Assembly (NCBI GenBank): GCA_023159155.1 | Contig: JAJNNX010000035.1 | Location: 372,001-436,000, forward strand | Length of the DNA: 64,000 nucleotides | Source: Ustulina deusta | Lineage: Eukaryota; Ascomycota; Sordariomycetes; Xylariales; Xylariaceae | Direction of reading: 5' to 3' | Program-made: the position numbers and the translations under genes | Part shown: piece after piece, positions 46,185 to 56,705 of the stretch | Layout: every line of letters starts with the position of its first letter | Numbering within the stretch: position 1 is the stretch's first letter | The notes under the pieces: model-generated | Databases searched by the model: none | What the model saw: only the letters and a program-made list of their open reading frames with translations | Told to the model about the DNA's origin: nothing

Positions 46185-47489
46185 ATGGCTGGATCGCCTC
46201 GAGCCGCCCGTCTTGGTCCGGGTGGCTTTCTCCCTCCACAACGCTCGCTGCCCTCGCCTGCGCCAAGCACGGCATCGAGTCGCATCGCAGCCCTGCTGCC
46301 ACATCCGCGTTCCAAGCCACTAGTTCGCGGGTCGAGAAAGGAGGAATACGCTCGCGAGTATGTCGCGCGACGGCTCCTGCATGTCTCACGCCGCTACGTC
46401 AAGAAATTCGGCATTCCAAACCCCGAGGATGAGGTCACTGGCTACGAGAACATGGAAGAAGTCTGCCGTGATCTTGAAGAAGTCGTCGATATATTATGGT
46501 TTTCAGGGACCCCCAGCCTGCAGGTCCCCTACCTCCTCAACGTCGCGCTCGCCTTTAATACCTACCTCCCTTCGTTCCCCCCGGCCCCCCGGCCTACGTT
46601 TGCCCTGCTTCGAAAAATGGATCACTGCTTTGCGAGCCTACTTGTGGGGTACGATGTGAAGACAAAGGACCTGCTGCCGGGGTTCTCCTCGGCCGTCGAC
46701 AACACCATCATGATGAGATTCTCACGGACCGACATGGTGCGCTGCAAGAGCTTAGCAGATGAGACTCGTATGCTCGTTGCTATGGTAATGAGTGGCGAGA
46801 TAGACGTGGTTGATTACGCCGAACGCGACGAGGTCGTCGCACATCGGCCCGCGCGTGCGAGGACAGTGGCCCGGAGTGATTCCGTTGAGGCTCCAAATCC
46901 CGCATCGCATGGTTTCCGGGGCCTAGAAACCGTGAAGGCTGAGGAGATGGATGACGACGACACGAGTTCCGGGGATGAGGAGTCCGTGGCTCCTACTAAC
47001 CGGAAGGCCGGAGAGGTATCAGAAGATGTCGCTATGGCTGATGAGGCGGGAAAAACCAAACAAGTCAAAGTCGAGGACGAGGGAGGCTCTAGTGTGAGCC
47101 TCCATGGTATTATGCCGGCTGATAGCTCAAGTTCACCAGCAGCCGGAGGGTCGAAGAACGATGACAAGGGCCAATTTCATTGGGCATTAGAGGAAGATGA
47201 CGACGATTCAGATGATGAGAACCAACCCAACAGGACTGTCCCTACTGCCGAGGCTCGTAACACAGCTACTATGGGGGCGGTTTTTCCTTTACCTGGCGCT
47301 CCTGATCCGAACGCCGCCTGGGGGAATGGTCGTGGGGCGGACGACAATAATGCAGAGGAAGAAGAGGAAGAGCGTGGAGAATATGAAGAAGAAGAAGACG
47401 AAGAACTAGAGATGAATATCGGGCAAGTGTACGAGAAGACGCTTGTTCAGATTGGCCAATCCCTAGGCGAGTCCATAATAGATGACTGA
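46185..47489 (+). CDS. Conserved acidic fungal protein, function unknown
   Basis: A single-exon gene of 434 codons, starting at the ATG at 46185 (the frame is open a little further up but without an ATG). The N-terminal part (about 45-210) is a conserved helical domain with REYVARRLLHVSRRYVKKFG, GYENMEEVCRDLEEVVDILW and SGTPSLQVPYLLNVALAF. PRPTFALLRKMDHCFASLL, LPGFSSAVDN and MMRFSRTDMVRCKSLADETR follow. The C-terminal half is disordered and extremely acidic (DDDDTSSGDEES, EEDDDDSDDENQ, EEEEEERGEYEEEEDEELE). I recall the first domain from many ascomycete genomes, where it is sometimes labelled as a meiotic recombination protein, but nothing in the sequence supports a recombinase: there is no Walker A motif. 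An acidic tail of this kind suggests a nuclear histone- or chromatin-associated role, by inference only. Confidence 0.8.
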   Translation: MAGSPRAARLGPGGFLPPQRSLPSPAPSTASSRIAALLPHPRSKPLVRGSRKEEYAREYVARRLLHVSRRYVKKFGIPNPEDEVTGYENMEEVCRDLEEVVDILWFSGTPSLQVPYLLNVALAFNTYLPSFPPAPRPTFALLRKMDHCFASLLVGYDVKTKDLLPGFSSAVDNTIMMRFSRTDMVRCKSLADETRMLVAMVMSGEIDVVDYAERDEVVAHRPARARTVARSDSVEAPNPASHGFRGLETVKAEEMDDDDTSSGDEESVAPTNRKAGEVSEDVAMADEAGKTKQVKVEDEGGSSVSLHGIMPADSSSSPAAGGSKNDDKGQFHWALEEDDDDSDDENQPNRTVPTAEARNTATMGAVFPLPGAPDPNAAWGNGRGADDNNAEEEEEERGEYEEEEDEELEMNIGQVYEKTLVQIGQSLGESIIDD

Positions 47490-48685
47490 GGTTCGTTTGG
47501 CTGTGCATAGGCCAAATACTAATCATGGGACAAGCCATTCCGCCCGCCATACGACATTTCGGTATACCGCCATCATGGTTACAATGGTTCATCTATCTAT
47601 TATCCGGTAGTGCAGACTCATATTCGATCCCGTCTGGGTGAGAGAGAGCCATTCCACACTGGAAGAATGAGCCAGTCCGCTGTCTAGCTAAGCAAGTCGG
47701 GCCGCGACCAGGCGACCACTTCAGCTTACAAAGTTCCCAGCACGTGTACACTGCCGTGACTTAAAACTAATAGCATCGGCACGATGTACATCTTGCTGTC
47801 TTACTAGGCTCGACGGTATCAAAATTAGGGTCGGCAGTCAACAAAAGCCACACACGGCTAACGTCTGAGTTCGATTAACTGTGCTCTGTTCCGCCGCTTG
47901 GTCGGGATAAGTCATCGTCTAAAGAGGCACACGAAGCAGTACAAGAGTCTCTTCCGCACCCAAGCAACGCGATTCAAGTTGCGAGGACAGCGCTGAAGTA
48001 AAGATACTTTTTTGGTATAAGCATCACGACTTTCGCGGATCAATGTCATTGTAGTTGAACCATGATCAACAACCTGTATGAGCGATTCTCGGTCTCTTAA
48101 ACTGCCTGGATATTCTAGCTGATGTAAGCCCCTGATAAAGACTAATCGAGAAGTGTCTGAGAGTTCTCCTGACGGAGCATCTATCAACGCTAATGGTTTC
48201 CGTCAACAGAGAGCTAATGAACAATTCTCTAGTGACAGGCATGCTAGGCGTTTATTATTTCGAAGTGAGTTGGATTAGATAGCGATATTCGGACAGAGGT
48301 CTTATTTCGCCATTACCACAGACTGAGTGTTTATTTGGCCCGCCGTGTGATTTTGGTCAGAGAAATATCATAGACGACGAGGTCTTGACCTCGCTTGTCT
48401 CAAAACCTTTCGATTTCATATTGTGCGAATTTGCGTTTTCATTGCTAGATTGGGGAAATAATTAAGAGCGTGTTTACTATAGGCAGCGAACAATCTCGAT
48501 ATCGTCATTCATGTAGAAGTATTGGTTGTATTATTTGCAGCTCGACTGTTTGAGGTACCCTTTAATCGTTATTCAAAGCCCGCATCTTATCCGGGGTAAT
48601 CTCGCTTATTCATTATGTTTAGAGAGAGGCGATATGATCATTGTTAGCAGGCATCATTGCCAATGTGATGTCCGTCTTGCTCTTC
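47490..48685. other. Intergenic between convergent genes
   Basis: No gene is supported in 1.2 kb. It must contain the 3' ends of both flanking genes. Confidence 0.5.
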
Positions 48686-51115
48686 TTAGTCAATGACCAC
48701 GAGGGGATCATAGCTTTTGTGGCCGATAGCCTTCTTGACTGTACTCACTGGATCCATCTTCTGTTTCTTAACCGGCGGTTTAGAACCTACAACGACAGCA
48801 TCACCTTCCTCCGCCATCTCGACGTCTCCCTCCTCATCCCCACTCTCCGGATCGTCAAATGATCCATTCTCAAGGAACAGTTTGAGCATGGCCTGCGAGT
48901 AGCCACTAACGATAGTGGTACCGGCCTCTGTAGATGTGACGGGTTTAGGAGCCGTCGTGTCGCCGCCGGCGCCTTGGCCGTAGCCAGCACGTCCACCAGC
49001 GAGGTTCCAGAAGATAAGTTCAGGCATCTCATAGCCCGCAGCTGCATATTTTTCCTTGATATGCTCATAGGAGGAGCTGAAAGAGCGGCGAGAAGGGTCA
49101 TTCAAGTTCTGGGCGATATTGAATTGCATGTCCGAGAAGACGAAGACGCGTTTGACCATCTGCTCTTGAGAGAGCTTGTTACGGACCGCCATCGGAAGGA
49201 TGAGTTTTTCAAAGACAGCTACGAAGTTGGTATCCATACCCCATTTACTCTGGCTGAGTTGGGAAACCTTGTCGTGCAACGACTTGGAAACGTCCACACT
49301 CTCCACCTCGGGCGTCGAGGAAAAGGTGATAAAGTGACCACCAAAAGGGGTAGCTGTGACCTCAGCCAAGAGAAGCGATAGCCCTATGGCGCTATCCATG
49401 GGACAGGTGCCATCGGGAAATATAGGATCACTCATAGAACCAGAGACGTCACATACGGCGATACTAGACTCGAGGGTGCCCGAGTCTTTGATCCGCTGCA
49501 CGAGCGTCTTCCACTGCATGTCGCTGACTTTGGCAGCAAGCTCCTGCATTATGACGCTCCCGCGACGCGTTTCATCCTCCCGCATCGGTTTGATCAGGGT
49601 GGATGGCAACAGCGTCGCACCGCTAATGCGCATCCTACCCTCGGCCACGTCCTTGAGGTACTCCCCGAAACGCTCCGTGTCATGTTCAGCGAATATGCTA
49701 GAATAGTTGTTCATGGCCAAGGACGGCACGCGGTCGTACTTGATCCTATCGTAAGTCTTGGCAGAAAGATTCCGCTCTACGATATCGAGATGGGCACGCA
49801 ATGCCGAGATGTCTTTACGGTATCCTTCTCGGGCATGGCGGAGGTGGAGCTCTCGATCCGCCGAGTCATGGCCTAGAGCGATGTCTGCCATGGGATGCAG
49901 CATCTCGGCAATGCTAGAAACGATGAAGGTATGCTTGTCGTGGAATCGGTCGTGAGAAGGAGCCCACTTGGCGCATAGTGAGATGTCTTTCTTCGCATTA
50001 GGGTCCTCGCTCTTCAGCAGAGCCAGGTCTATCTTTAGCTGCTCGGCGAATAGACGAGCGACGGTCAGGTAGAGTCCGCGGTACACCGCATTAGAGTTGA
50101 AAGCAGCGACGGCTTTGTCGTGTCGCTTGTTCCGCGTGTCGTGACGCCGAGTCCTAGCTGCTTCCTGGTCCTCGGTCTTGTGAGTTGGCTTCTGCTTTGC
50201 GACATTCAAAATATCCTTTGGCTGGGCAAGAACGTTGAGGCTTCCTTCAACGCCGAGGACAAGTATGTTGAGGAGGTCTTTCCAGTAACCGTGGGAAACA
50301 CCATGTCTAACATCAAATCGGGTCACATCGTCGTCATCTTTTTCGGGCTTCACGCCGACGATGACCATCTCTGGGTCTACGTCCTTTATCTTCTCGGCTT
50401 TCTTCTGGATGACGGGGCGACTCAACCAGCGCAGGTTAGCAACCAGTGTGAGGGGGTGGCGTTGCGCAAGCCAACCAGCGCAGCGATAGAAGGTGGCGCG
50501 GGAAGCCTTGCCCAGATGGATGGAACGGGCGTTGAAGATAATCTTTAGCGTAGCGAGAGAGTCGTCCTCCCAGGCGGCGTTGAGAAGCTCGAGAAGCCGT
50601 GGGCCAGACACGACGTCCTCGAGCTCGGCAAACAAATCAACGATAGGTGATGTGGTAGAGCGGTAGGCGATGTCGCCGTTTTCCGTGAGCATCCTGTTCT
50701 GTAGATCTCCCTCTGACACTGACACGGGCCTGCCGTGCGACAATAGACCCTGGATGAAAGGGTGGCTTGTCTTGTCGGCATCCAACTCGCCAGAATCGTA
50801 CTCGACAGGGCTCAACTCTTCAGTCCGAGTCGCAGCGGTCGTAGTCAGATGGGGTTGCGTCAGAGCGCCATCTATGTCTTGCATAGTAGTGGTAACGCTG
50901 GCAAGAGTGAGACTGTCCCCCTCATCACTATTTTCATCCTGGGCCTCTCGTACGTCCTCTTCCTGGGAAGCGTCCCTGGAACGGATAATGTCTTGAACAA
51001 GAGCATCGAATGCAGACTGCGACATGGAGAGATCGAAACCGTCATGGGTTGGGAACAGAATGGGGACGTTGAACCTAAGATACCAGGGCTCCTGGTGCTC
51101 TGTAGGGGCGGCCAT
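48686..51115 (-). CDS. DUF2828 protein with von Willebrand A-like domain
   Basis: A long single-exon gene of 809 residues, starting at the ATG at 51115 (context ATCATGGCC). The family is DUF2828, widespread in fungi and plants; its N-terminal part resembles a TROVE/HEAT-like RNA-binding solenoid and its C-terminal part a vWA fold. Visible blocks are MTENGDIAYRSTTSPIVDLF, ELEDVVSGPRLLELLNAAW, the FNARSIHLGKASRATFYRC block and RWLSRPVIQKKAEKI. HGVSHGYWKDLLNILVLG, KWAPSHDRFHDKHTF and RISGATLLPSTLIKPM follow. The metal-ion-dependent adhesion site motif D-V-S-G-S-M-S (about residue 553) lies after SSIAVC, with KRVFVFSDMQF further on. The C-terminus is basic (KKQKMDPVSTVKKAIGHKS). Biochemical function is not established; a link to RNA quality control by analogy with Ro60 is inference. 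Confidence 0.88.
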   Translation of the reverse strand: MAAPTEHQEPWYLRFNVPILFPTHDGFDLSMSQSAFDALVQDIIRSRDASQEEDVREAQDENSDEGDSLTLASVTTTMQDIDGALTQPHLTTTAATRTEELSPVEYDSGELDADKTSHPFIQGLLSHGRPVSVSEGDLQNRMLTENGDIAYRSTTSPIVDLFAELEDVVSGPRLLELLNAAWEDDSLATLKIIFNARSIHLGKASRATFYRCAGWLAQRHPLTLVANLRWLSRPVIQKKAEKIKDVDPEMVIVGVKPEKDDDDVTRFDVRHGVSHGYWKDLLNILVLGVEGSLNVLAQPKDILNVAKQKPTHKTEDQEAARTRRHDTRNKRHDKAVAAFNSNAVYRGLYLTVARLFAEQLKIDLALLKSEDPNAKKDISLCAKWAPSHDRFHDKHTFIVSSIAEMLHPMADIALGHDSADRELHLRHAREGYRKDISALRAHLDIVERNLSAKTYDRIKYDRVPSLAMNNYSSIFAEHDTERFGEYLKDVAEGRMRISGATLLPSTLIKPMREDETRRGSVIMQELAAKVSDMQWKTLVQRIKDSGTLESSIAVCDVSGSMSDPIFPDGTCPMDSAIGLSLLLAEVTATPFGGHFITFSSTPEVESVDVSKSLHDKVSQLSQSKWGMDTNFVAVFEKLILPMAVRNKLSQEQMVKRVFVFSDMQFNIAQNLNDPSRRSFSSSYEHIKEKYAAAGYEMPELIFWNLAGGRAGYGQGAGGDTTAPKPVTSTEAGTTIVSGYSQAMLKLFLENGSFDDPESGDEEGDVEMAEEGDAVVVGSKPPVKKQKMDPVSTVKKAIGHKSYDPLVVID

Positions 51116-52923
51116 GATTACAAGCAAGCGCGTAAGTTGAATTGTGACAGCACACCTGGATGGACACTTTGAAGCGGGAGTGAAGGGGTAAAATGAATAG
51201 TAAAAGTGACAATTGTAGTCTAGGTAAGAGGTTCAGGAATTAGTGCAATCTAGAGAAACAGAACAGAGCCAATTGTGAGTGGTGAGATGTGTGTTGGCAT
51301 CGTCTCCATGCCATGTGCACTAGGGCACTAGACCGGCCACTTATACGGGTACAGCGTTCTAGACAGCCTCGGCGTTGACTCACGCCCGTCCCGCCCGTCC
51401 CGAACGAGTCCAGGGTTTCTGGACTAACCTAGGTACTTAGACAGGCAGACAGGCAGACATCGAACCGTCTAATCCCATCATCTTGAACGATAAATGACGC
51501 CAACATCACGAGGAGGGAATTCGCCCAAGTAGCCCACTTTTGTCAAGAAGAAAGAAAGAAAAAGTGTCGTTGGAGGATTGAGAGAGAGATTTGATGCGAC
51601 TTTCCTAAACGGGCAATTTCTAAAATAAGCCAAGTTGGCGTGATACGGGATATGGAGAGCTAATGATGCATGCATGGCAGAGGTTCCATGTTTTCTACCT
51701 CACCTATTCTCTATCCAGACGTAACAATAAGAAGCAGTTATTCAACAATTAGGCTACGTAATTGGTCTAATTGGTCACGACGTATGCATGGTATTTGTTT
51801 ATCTCTGTTATCAACGAAGTTTACTAAAGGAAATGGCTTCGTATCTTACCGAGCACAGCACAGCGTACAAATACGTTCAACAAGAATGGGGGGAAGTCGG
51901 TCAAAACTTTTGTTACATTGTGCCTTGGATCCTCCCATCCTTTGCTACTCAGCATGTTCTCGTCAATTCGAAGGTAGCAGAAGGCTTTGGTGTTCATGGC
52001 ATTCTCTTGTGGTGATAGCATGATATTTATCCTTTGTAAATATCACCCTTTTCTCACTTGAGACAACGACAGTCGAGCCTCTGGGTCGCGATTACTGTTC
52101 CTATAAGCTCCGAGCCTCAATAATGAGAATTACATGCATGTGTCATGTAGGCCGAGATCTGGCATCTAGGTAGTGGAGAAATTACAAAATGAAAGGGCTT
52201 ACGTTTGTGTGAAGCGATTCTGCTAGCTCATGTGTATCGTGGCTGGATCGGTTCACACTTGCTCCATCGTTAGTGGGAAGAAAAAAAAAAGAAGCAGCTT
52301 CGAGGATCCCCATAAGCGTACCAATGTCCTGGAAAGTTAGGAGTTCTAGTTATGTTTTGCATTCGCCGCTTCGGCATCAAGCCTTTGAAGCGGCTAGCTA
52401 CGTGGCAAGATTTTACTCGGGGTAGAGTAGAGACTCCATCTGATCGCGAGCAAAGCCTTAGATTCCATGTGATGCGAGAATTGGTATATTGAATAATGTG
52501 TATTGCTAGTAATAGCCGGGTTTCGCCCCAAAAGTTTTTTTCCGCCCGGCTCGATAGTTATTTGTTTACGTCGTGGAACTCGTCAAAGCATTTGGTAATC
52601 CACGTGGAATATGCTTGCTATAAATAAACTCTTGTTTTGTATTGTTGCATAACCATGCATTCATTGGATTATATCAGTATCAAATCTTAACAAAGGGAGT
52701 AGGTGTTTGCCATTGGTTGAGCATAGCTGGTGAATCGGCCTCCCTGTGTAATCTCCTGTGTACTACGAAACGGAGACAATACCATGGCCACAAAGATATG
52801 TATTCTCCTGGATGTCTGTTTCAAATCTTGGGGGGAGGGAATCAATATAAAGGTCCTCGCCGTCCGACCCAAGAATTACGCCCACCATTCCCCCCCTCGT
52901 ATAGAAGAAATTTATTAAGCAAA
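51116..52923. other. Divergent intergenic region
   Basis: No gene is supported in 1.8 kb. A short direct repeat gacaggcagacaggcagac lies near 51440. The last 300 bp should hold the promoter of the secreted DUF1996 protein. Confidence 0.5.
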
Positions 52924-54726
52924 ATGATAGGAAATAGCTACGCAAAAATCTTTGTGGGATTAACGGCTCTTGCTTCTCAGGCAGATGCCTTTTGGCGCTT
53001 GCCATGCTCTTCTCCAGTTGTTGTCCAGAGAGCTGATCCTATCATGGATCCAAATGCGGTCTCTAAACATGTCCAGTAAGCAATTCTCAGAGTCAATTTC
53101 TTCTTGATTAAGCAACTTTCAGATGAGAAAAGCTCTCTTTCGAGCCGAGATCATGTCCCGGAAGCTTCTCGCGGGCAATACCCACAGATCACTCTCAACA
53201 GGGTGATTAATGCTGACACCGGGTATTGGCAGCACTATCATGGGTTCCAACTCTTTCAATTTCACCATGACTTATCACGATACACAGAGTGCAACATGCT
53301 CGACATGTAAAGCTGTTCAGGATTTGGTATGTATTAAAACCTCTCGTACCTGATCCCTTAGTCTCCTTGTCTCGTATTCTTTCGTAGGTTCTAAGAATGC
53401 GAACTTAAGAGATCTCGACTAATATGCTTCTATGCGTGCAGTCTAGTTATTGGGTGCCTTCTCTATATTACCATGCAGAGAACGGCAGTTTCATTCCTGT
53501 TCGGCAAAGTGGAGGCGCATTGATCTACTACTTGTGAGTGTTCTGCTGGAACTAAACGACCTGTAATCAATAGAAGACTGACTTATAGTAGGCAGCGCTC
53601 AGATCCCAATGATCCTAACGCGGCGGAAGGTCTCATTTCTTTCCCGAAGGACTTCCGCATGGTTGCTGGAACCCCAAATAACCGCAACTACACTGACACA
53701 CCGGAACAACGAGCGGTCTCATTCGTCTGCCTTGGGACTGAGGGCCCTGCAACCTTTGACCTTCCTAACAGAAACTGTCCTGGCGGCCTACGAACTCAGC
53801 TAATCATGCCGGCGTGCTGGGATGGCCAGAATCTTGACTCCCCGGACCATAAAAGCCACATGGCATATCCGAGCGGCCTAGATAACGGCGTGTGCCCCGA
53901 TTCTCACCCAAAACGCTTTATCACTATATTCTATGAGGTCACTTGGAGTGTAGATGATTTTAAGGACATGTGGTACGGTGACAAGCAGCCTTTCGTGTTC
54001 TCTACAGGGTAAGCAATTCCATCTACGCGTCCCCCGAGCTTAAGCTTGGATCATACCAGTATACGAGATGCTAACAAATGAAACAGCGATCCTACCGGCT
54101 ATGGCTACCACGGTGACTTCATAAACGGCTGGGACATCCCAACTCTCCAGAAGGCGATTAACGAGTGCAACGCGGAAAGCGGCAACATAGAAGAATGCGG
54201 CGCATTCACATTGCGCGATGACAACGATATGACAGCCTGTAAGATTCTGCCTCGTGTCAACGAATCCGTCAGCGGTGTCCTCTCAGCTCTTCCGGGCTGC
54301 AATCCGATCCAAGCTGGTCCCGAGCCCGCGGTGCAGCAATCAGACTGCCGCGATGTAGCTCAGATCGGCGACCCCATTCTCCCTTTCACGGACGTGACCA
54401 AGGAACTGGGCTGGAAGTACGTCGCGTGTGCCAAAGACCCGGCGGGACAGAGCCGCACGCTCCCAGACGTGTCCATCGACCAGCCCGACATGACGGTCGA
54501 GAAATGCATATCGACTTGCAGCGACAAGGGCTTCGAGTACGCCGGTCTCGAGTTCAAATCCCAGTGCTTCTGTGGCCATAATGTCCCGCAGGATCGCATG
54601 CCAACAAACGGCACACAGGGCGACTGCAGCTTGCCGTGTGCCGGTAACTCGAACCAGTTCTGCGGCGGCGCGGCGCGCGTTTCTATCTACACAAAGTGTT
54701 CTGATCCCTCAAACTGCGCGAACTAG
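52924..54726 (+). CDS. Secreted DUF1996-WSC domain protein
   Basis: An extracellular or cell-wall protein of 464 residues. Exons: 52924-53075, 53233-53326, 53442-53533, 53592-54008 and 54087-54726, all in phase. A signal peptide (KIFVGLTALASQADAF) is followed by the DUF1996 domain (about 25-330). Its visible blocks are RADPIMDPNAVSKHVHTIMG, SSYWVPSLYYHAENGSFIPV, YYLQRSDPNDPNAAEGLISF and SFVCLG. NCPGGLRTQLIMPACWDGQN, SHMAYPSGLDNGVCPDSHP and GYGYHGDFINGWDIPTLQKA follow. A C-terminal WSC cysteine-rich carbohydrate-binding domain (about 370-455) has CAKDP, CISTCSDKGFEYAGLEFKSQ, CFCGHNV, CSLPCAGNSNQFCGGAARVS and IYTKC. DUF1996-WSC fusions are common in secreted fungal proteins that act at cell walls or on plant or insect surfaces; no catalytic mechanism is known. 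Intron 1 (157 bp) is longer than the others; the alternative acceptor of intron 3 three bases earlier would also be in frame. Confidence 0.88.
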
Positions 54727-55077
54727 GATGGCGACAACGATATGTGATAGTCAGGTTGGCATTTTCTTTTGCATCTGTATCGTGCAATAATTTCTTTTCA
54801 CCCTCTCGTAGTGTACACCTATTCACTCATTCATTCACACAATTCAAAATAGGAGGACAGGAATTTAAACTTGAGCTGCTGCTACACTACGCCGCTCTTC
54901 GTATCTAGTTGTTTTCTACCAATATGTATTTATAGAATCGTGATCATTGAAAATATGTCACTGCACCAATGAAATCAAACGCTCGCACATAAGAAACTTT
55001 CACCCAATATTTGGCTGTATGCCAAATATCTCGTAGCCAATCTGGATGGTCGTAAAAACGATGAGCCGTGAGTGTAT
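54727..55077. other. Intergenic between convergent genes
   Basis: About 350 bp with no coding potential; contains the 3' ends of the DUF1996-WSC and inositol oxygenase genes. Confidence 0.5.
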
Positions 55078-56010
55078 TTACCATTTGATGACTTTCTGAG
55101 GGAAATACTCATCGATGAGCTCGAGGTAGTAAGGCTTCAGCTCTTCGATATCGGGAAGGCCGTCGCTCTTGCTGTACAGGTCGTACGGGTTGAAGGCGCG
55201 AACGGCCTCCAGCATCTTCTCGTCGTGATCGTCCATGAACTCGCGGTAGGCGCCCTCCTTATGCCAGGGGTAGAAGGAGTGGTAGCGGATCATGGCCAGG
55301 GCCTCGAGAGGCAGAGTGGACTGGTCCTTGACGATGTTGTAGAGGTACTCGTCGTGGCCCCAGGACAACAAAATGTTGTCCAAACCGCAGCCAGGGGAAT
55401 AGATACCGTACTTGGAGCTGTAGATAGGATCATGGATATCGGGGTTATCAGAGAAAGAGCCTGGGTAAATGATTCGCTCATCGAAGGCACAGCCGACGGG
55501 GAACGTGTCGCCTACAACGTCCCACTGGCCCTCAGATCCGTAGAAGAATAAGAGCTTGCCCAAATCATGAATTAGGCCGGTGAGCTGCATCCAGCGAGGC
55601 TTGCCATCCTTGCGGATTGCCTCGGCGGATTGAAGGAGATGCTGGATCTGGGACAAGCTTGTATCGGGATCGGATTCATCGATCAGAGTGTTGAGCTTTT
55701 CCATAGCTTCCCAGATGGTCATCTCGTCCCGCTTCTGGAATCTGAGGTTGTTTCGCACTTTCAAGTTATAGGCGACGGTCTGCTTGGTGTGTTGCTCTTT
55801 GTAGAAGGTCTTGACCCGGTCACAGGCGTCCTCGTACTGCCTGAATTGGGTCTTGTCCTTCTCGGCATCGAACTTGGACTTCGCGTCCCATTCCTGCTTC
55901 TGCTTCAGCCGGTCCTTCAGGATATTGACTTTGTCAATGTTGTCTGAAGTGGCCTCGAGCTCTAGGCCATCGCGGCTGACGACATCTTCAGCTAGAACGC
56001 CTGGTGCCAT
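55078..56010 (-). CDS. myo-Inositol oxygenase
   Basis: MIOX cleaves myo-inositol with O2 at a mixed-valent di-iron centre to give D-glucuronate, the entry step of the glucuronate route. The single-exon gene encodes 310 residues, the usual fungal length. The HD-domain ligands are visible: LIHDLGK (HD at about 148-149), SWGHDEYL, IRYHSFYPWH, and the aspartate of FNPYDLYSK. The family blocks QTVAYNLKVRNNLRFQKRDE, GDTFPVGCAFDERIIYPGSF, YGIYSPGCGLDNILLSWGHD and YYLELIDEYFPQKVIKW are all present. I see no defect. It lies on the same strand as the Zn2Cys6 factor upstream, with about 700 bp between, and close to a sugar symporter gene, which suggests a local polyol/sugar utilisation locus. Confidence 0.96.
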   Translation of the reverse strand: MAPGVLAEDVVSRDGLELEATSDNIDKVNILKDRLKQKQEWDAKSKFDAEKDKTQFRQYEDACDRVKTFYKEQHTKQTVAYNLKVRNNLRFQKRDEMTIWEAMEKLNTLIDESDPDTSLSQIQHLLQSAEAIRKDGKPRWMQLTGLIHDLGKLLFFYGSEGQWDVVGDTFPVGCAFDERIIYPGSFSDNPDIHDPIYSSKYGIYSPGCGLDNILLSWGHDEYLYNIVKDQSTLPLEALAMIRYHSFYPWHKEGAYREFMDDHDEKMLEAVRAFNPYDLYSKSDGLPDIEELKPYYLELIDEYFPQKVIKW

Positions 56011-56705
56011 TGTGGTCTATAGCGGGTGTTTCTTTCTTTTCTTTCGTTGTTCTTCTTTTTTGCGATGGGCGGCGCCTTGATGCGAAGAAGCCGCAGACCC
56101 AAACAGGCTTTGAATGACAGATTGACTATGATTTGAGACAAGAAGAGTATGGAAAAGCTGTTGAACTTCCCGACTTGATATAGAATTTGAGGATTGAATA
56201 CAGAGGTGATATGTTGGTGTGAGTACCACAGGCGTGTAAGTGACATTGTGTCCCACCCCTGCGCCCATGGCGCAAAGGAATAGGGCTCAAAAGAGGTGAA
56301 AATCGCCGACTTGCACCCAGATAGTCATGGACGATTGCTTTTGAAGACTGTAAAAGTCCCCGCACCACAACATGTGGATCGAGCCTAGCCTTGGGGAAGG
56401 GTCCAGAGAATGTGCGAAGAGGTAATAATTCCCGACGGAGCTGGTAGTTTTCATCGCCACTCGACATTGTCAGCCACTGTTTTGCCCGTTTTGTATCTCA
56501 CAGGGTATCCCCCGGACAGCAGGATCTATCTCTACCCTACCACCCGCAGGTCGATTTTGCGGAGAAAGCCTGCCCTGCCAAATCGGTGCAGGGGATGTGA
56601 CCCTGCTCTTGGGGTTTCCCTGAAATTGCAAATAAGGCTACCCTTCGGGGACCCTTTTGCCTCGCTTAGGTATCAAGTGATGGAGGATCCATCTGGGGAC
56701 GTCGT
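56011..56705. other. Promoter region of the inositol oxygenase gene
   Basis: The + strand shows a TTC/TTT-rich stretch (56030-56063), i.e. A/G-rich in the transcribed orientation close to the ATG. Farther on, the 3' UTR of the Zn2Cys6 factor begins. No coding gene is supported. Confidence 0.5.

Noticed and set aside
51788..52015. 75-codon + frame with W- and Y-rich sequence
   Set aside because: No homologous motif, no splice continuation; the alternative frames over the same DNA are equally open.
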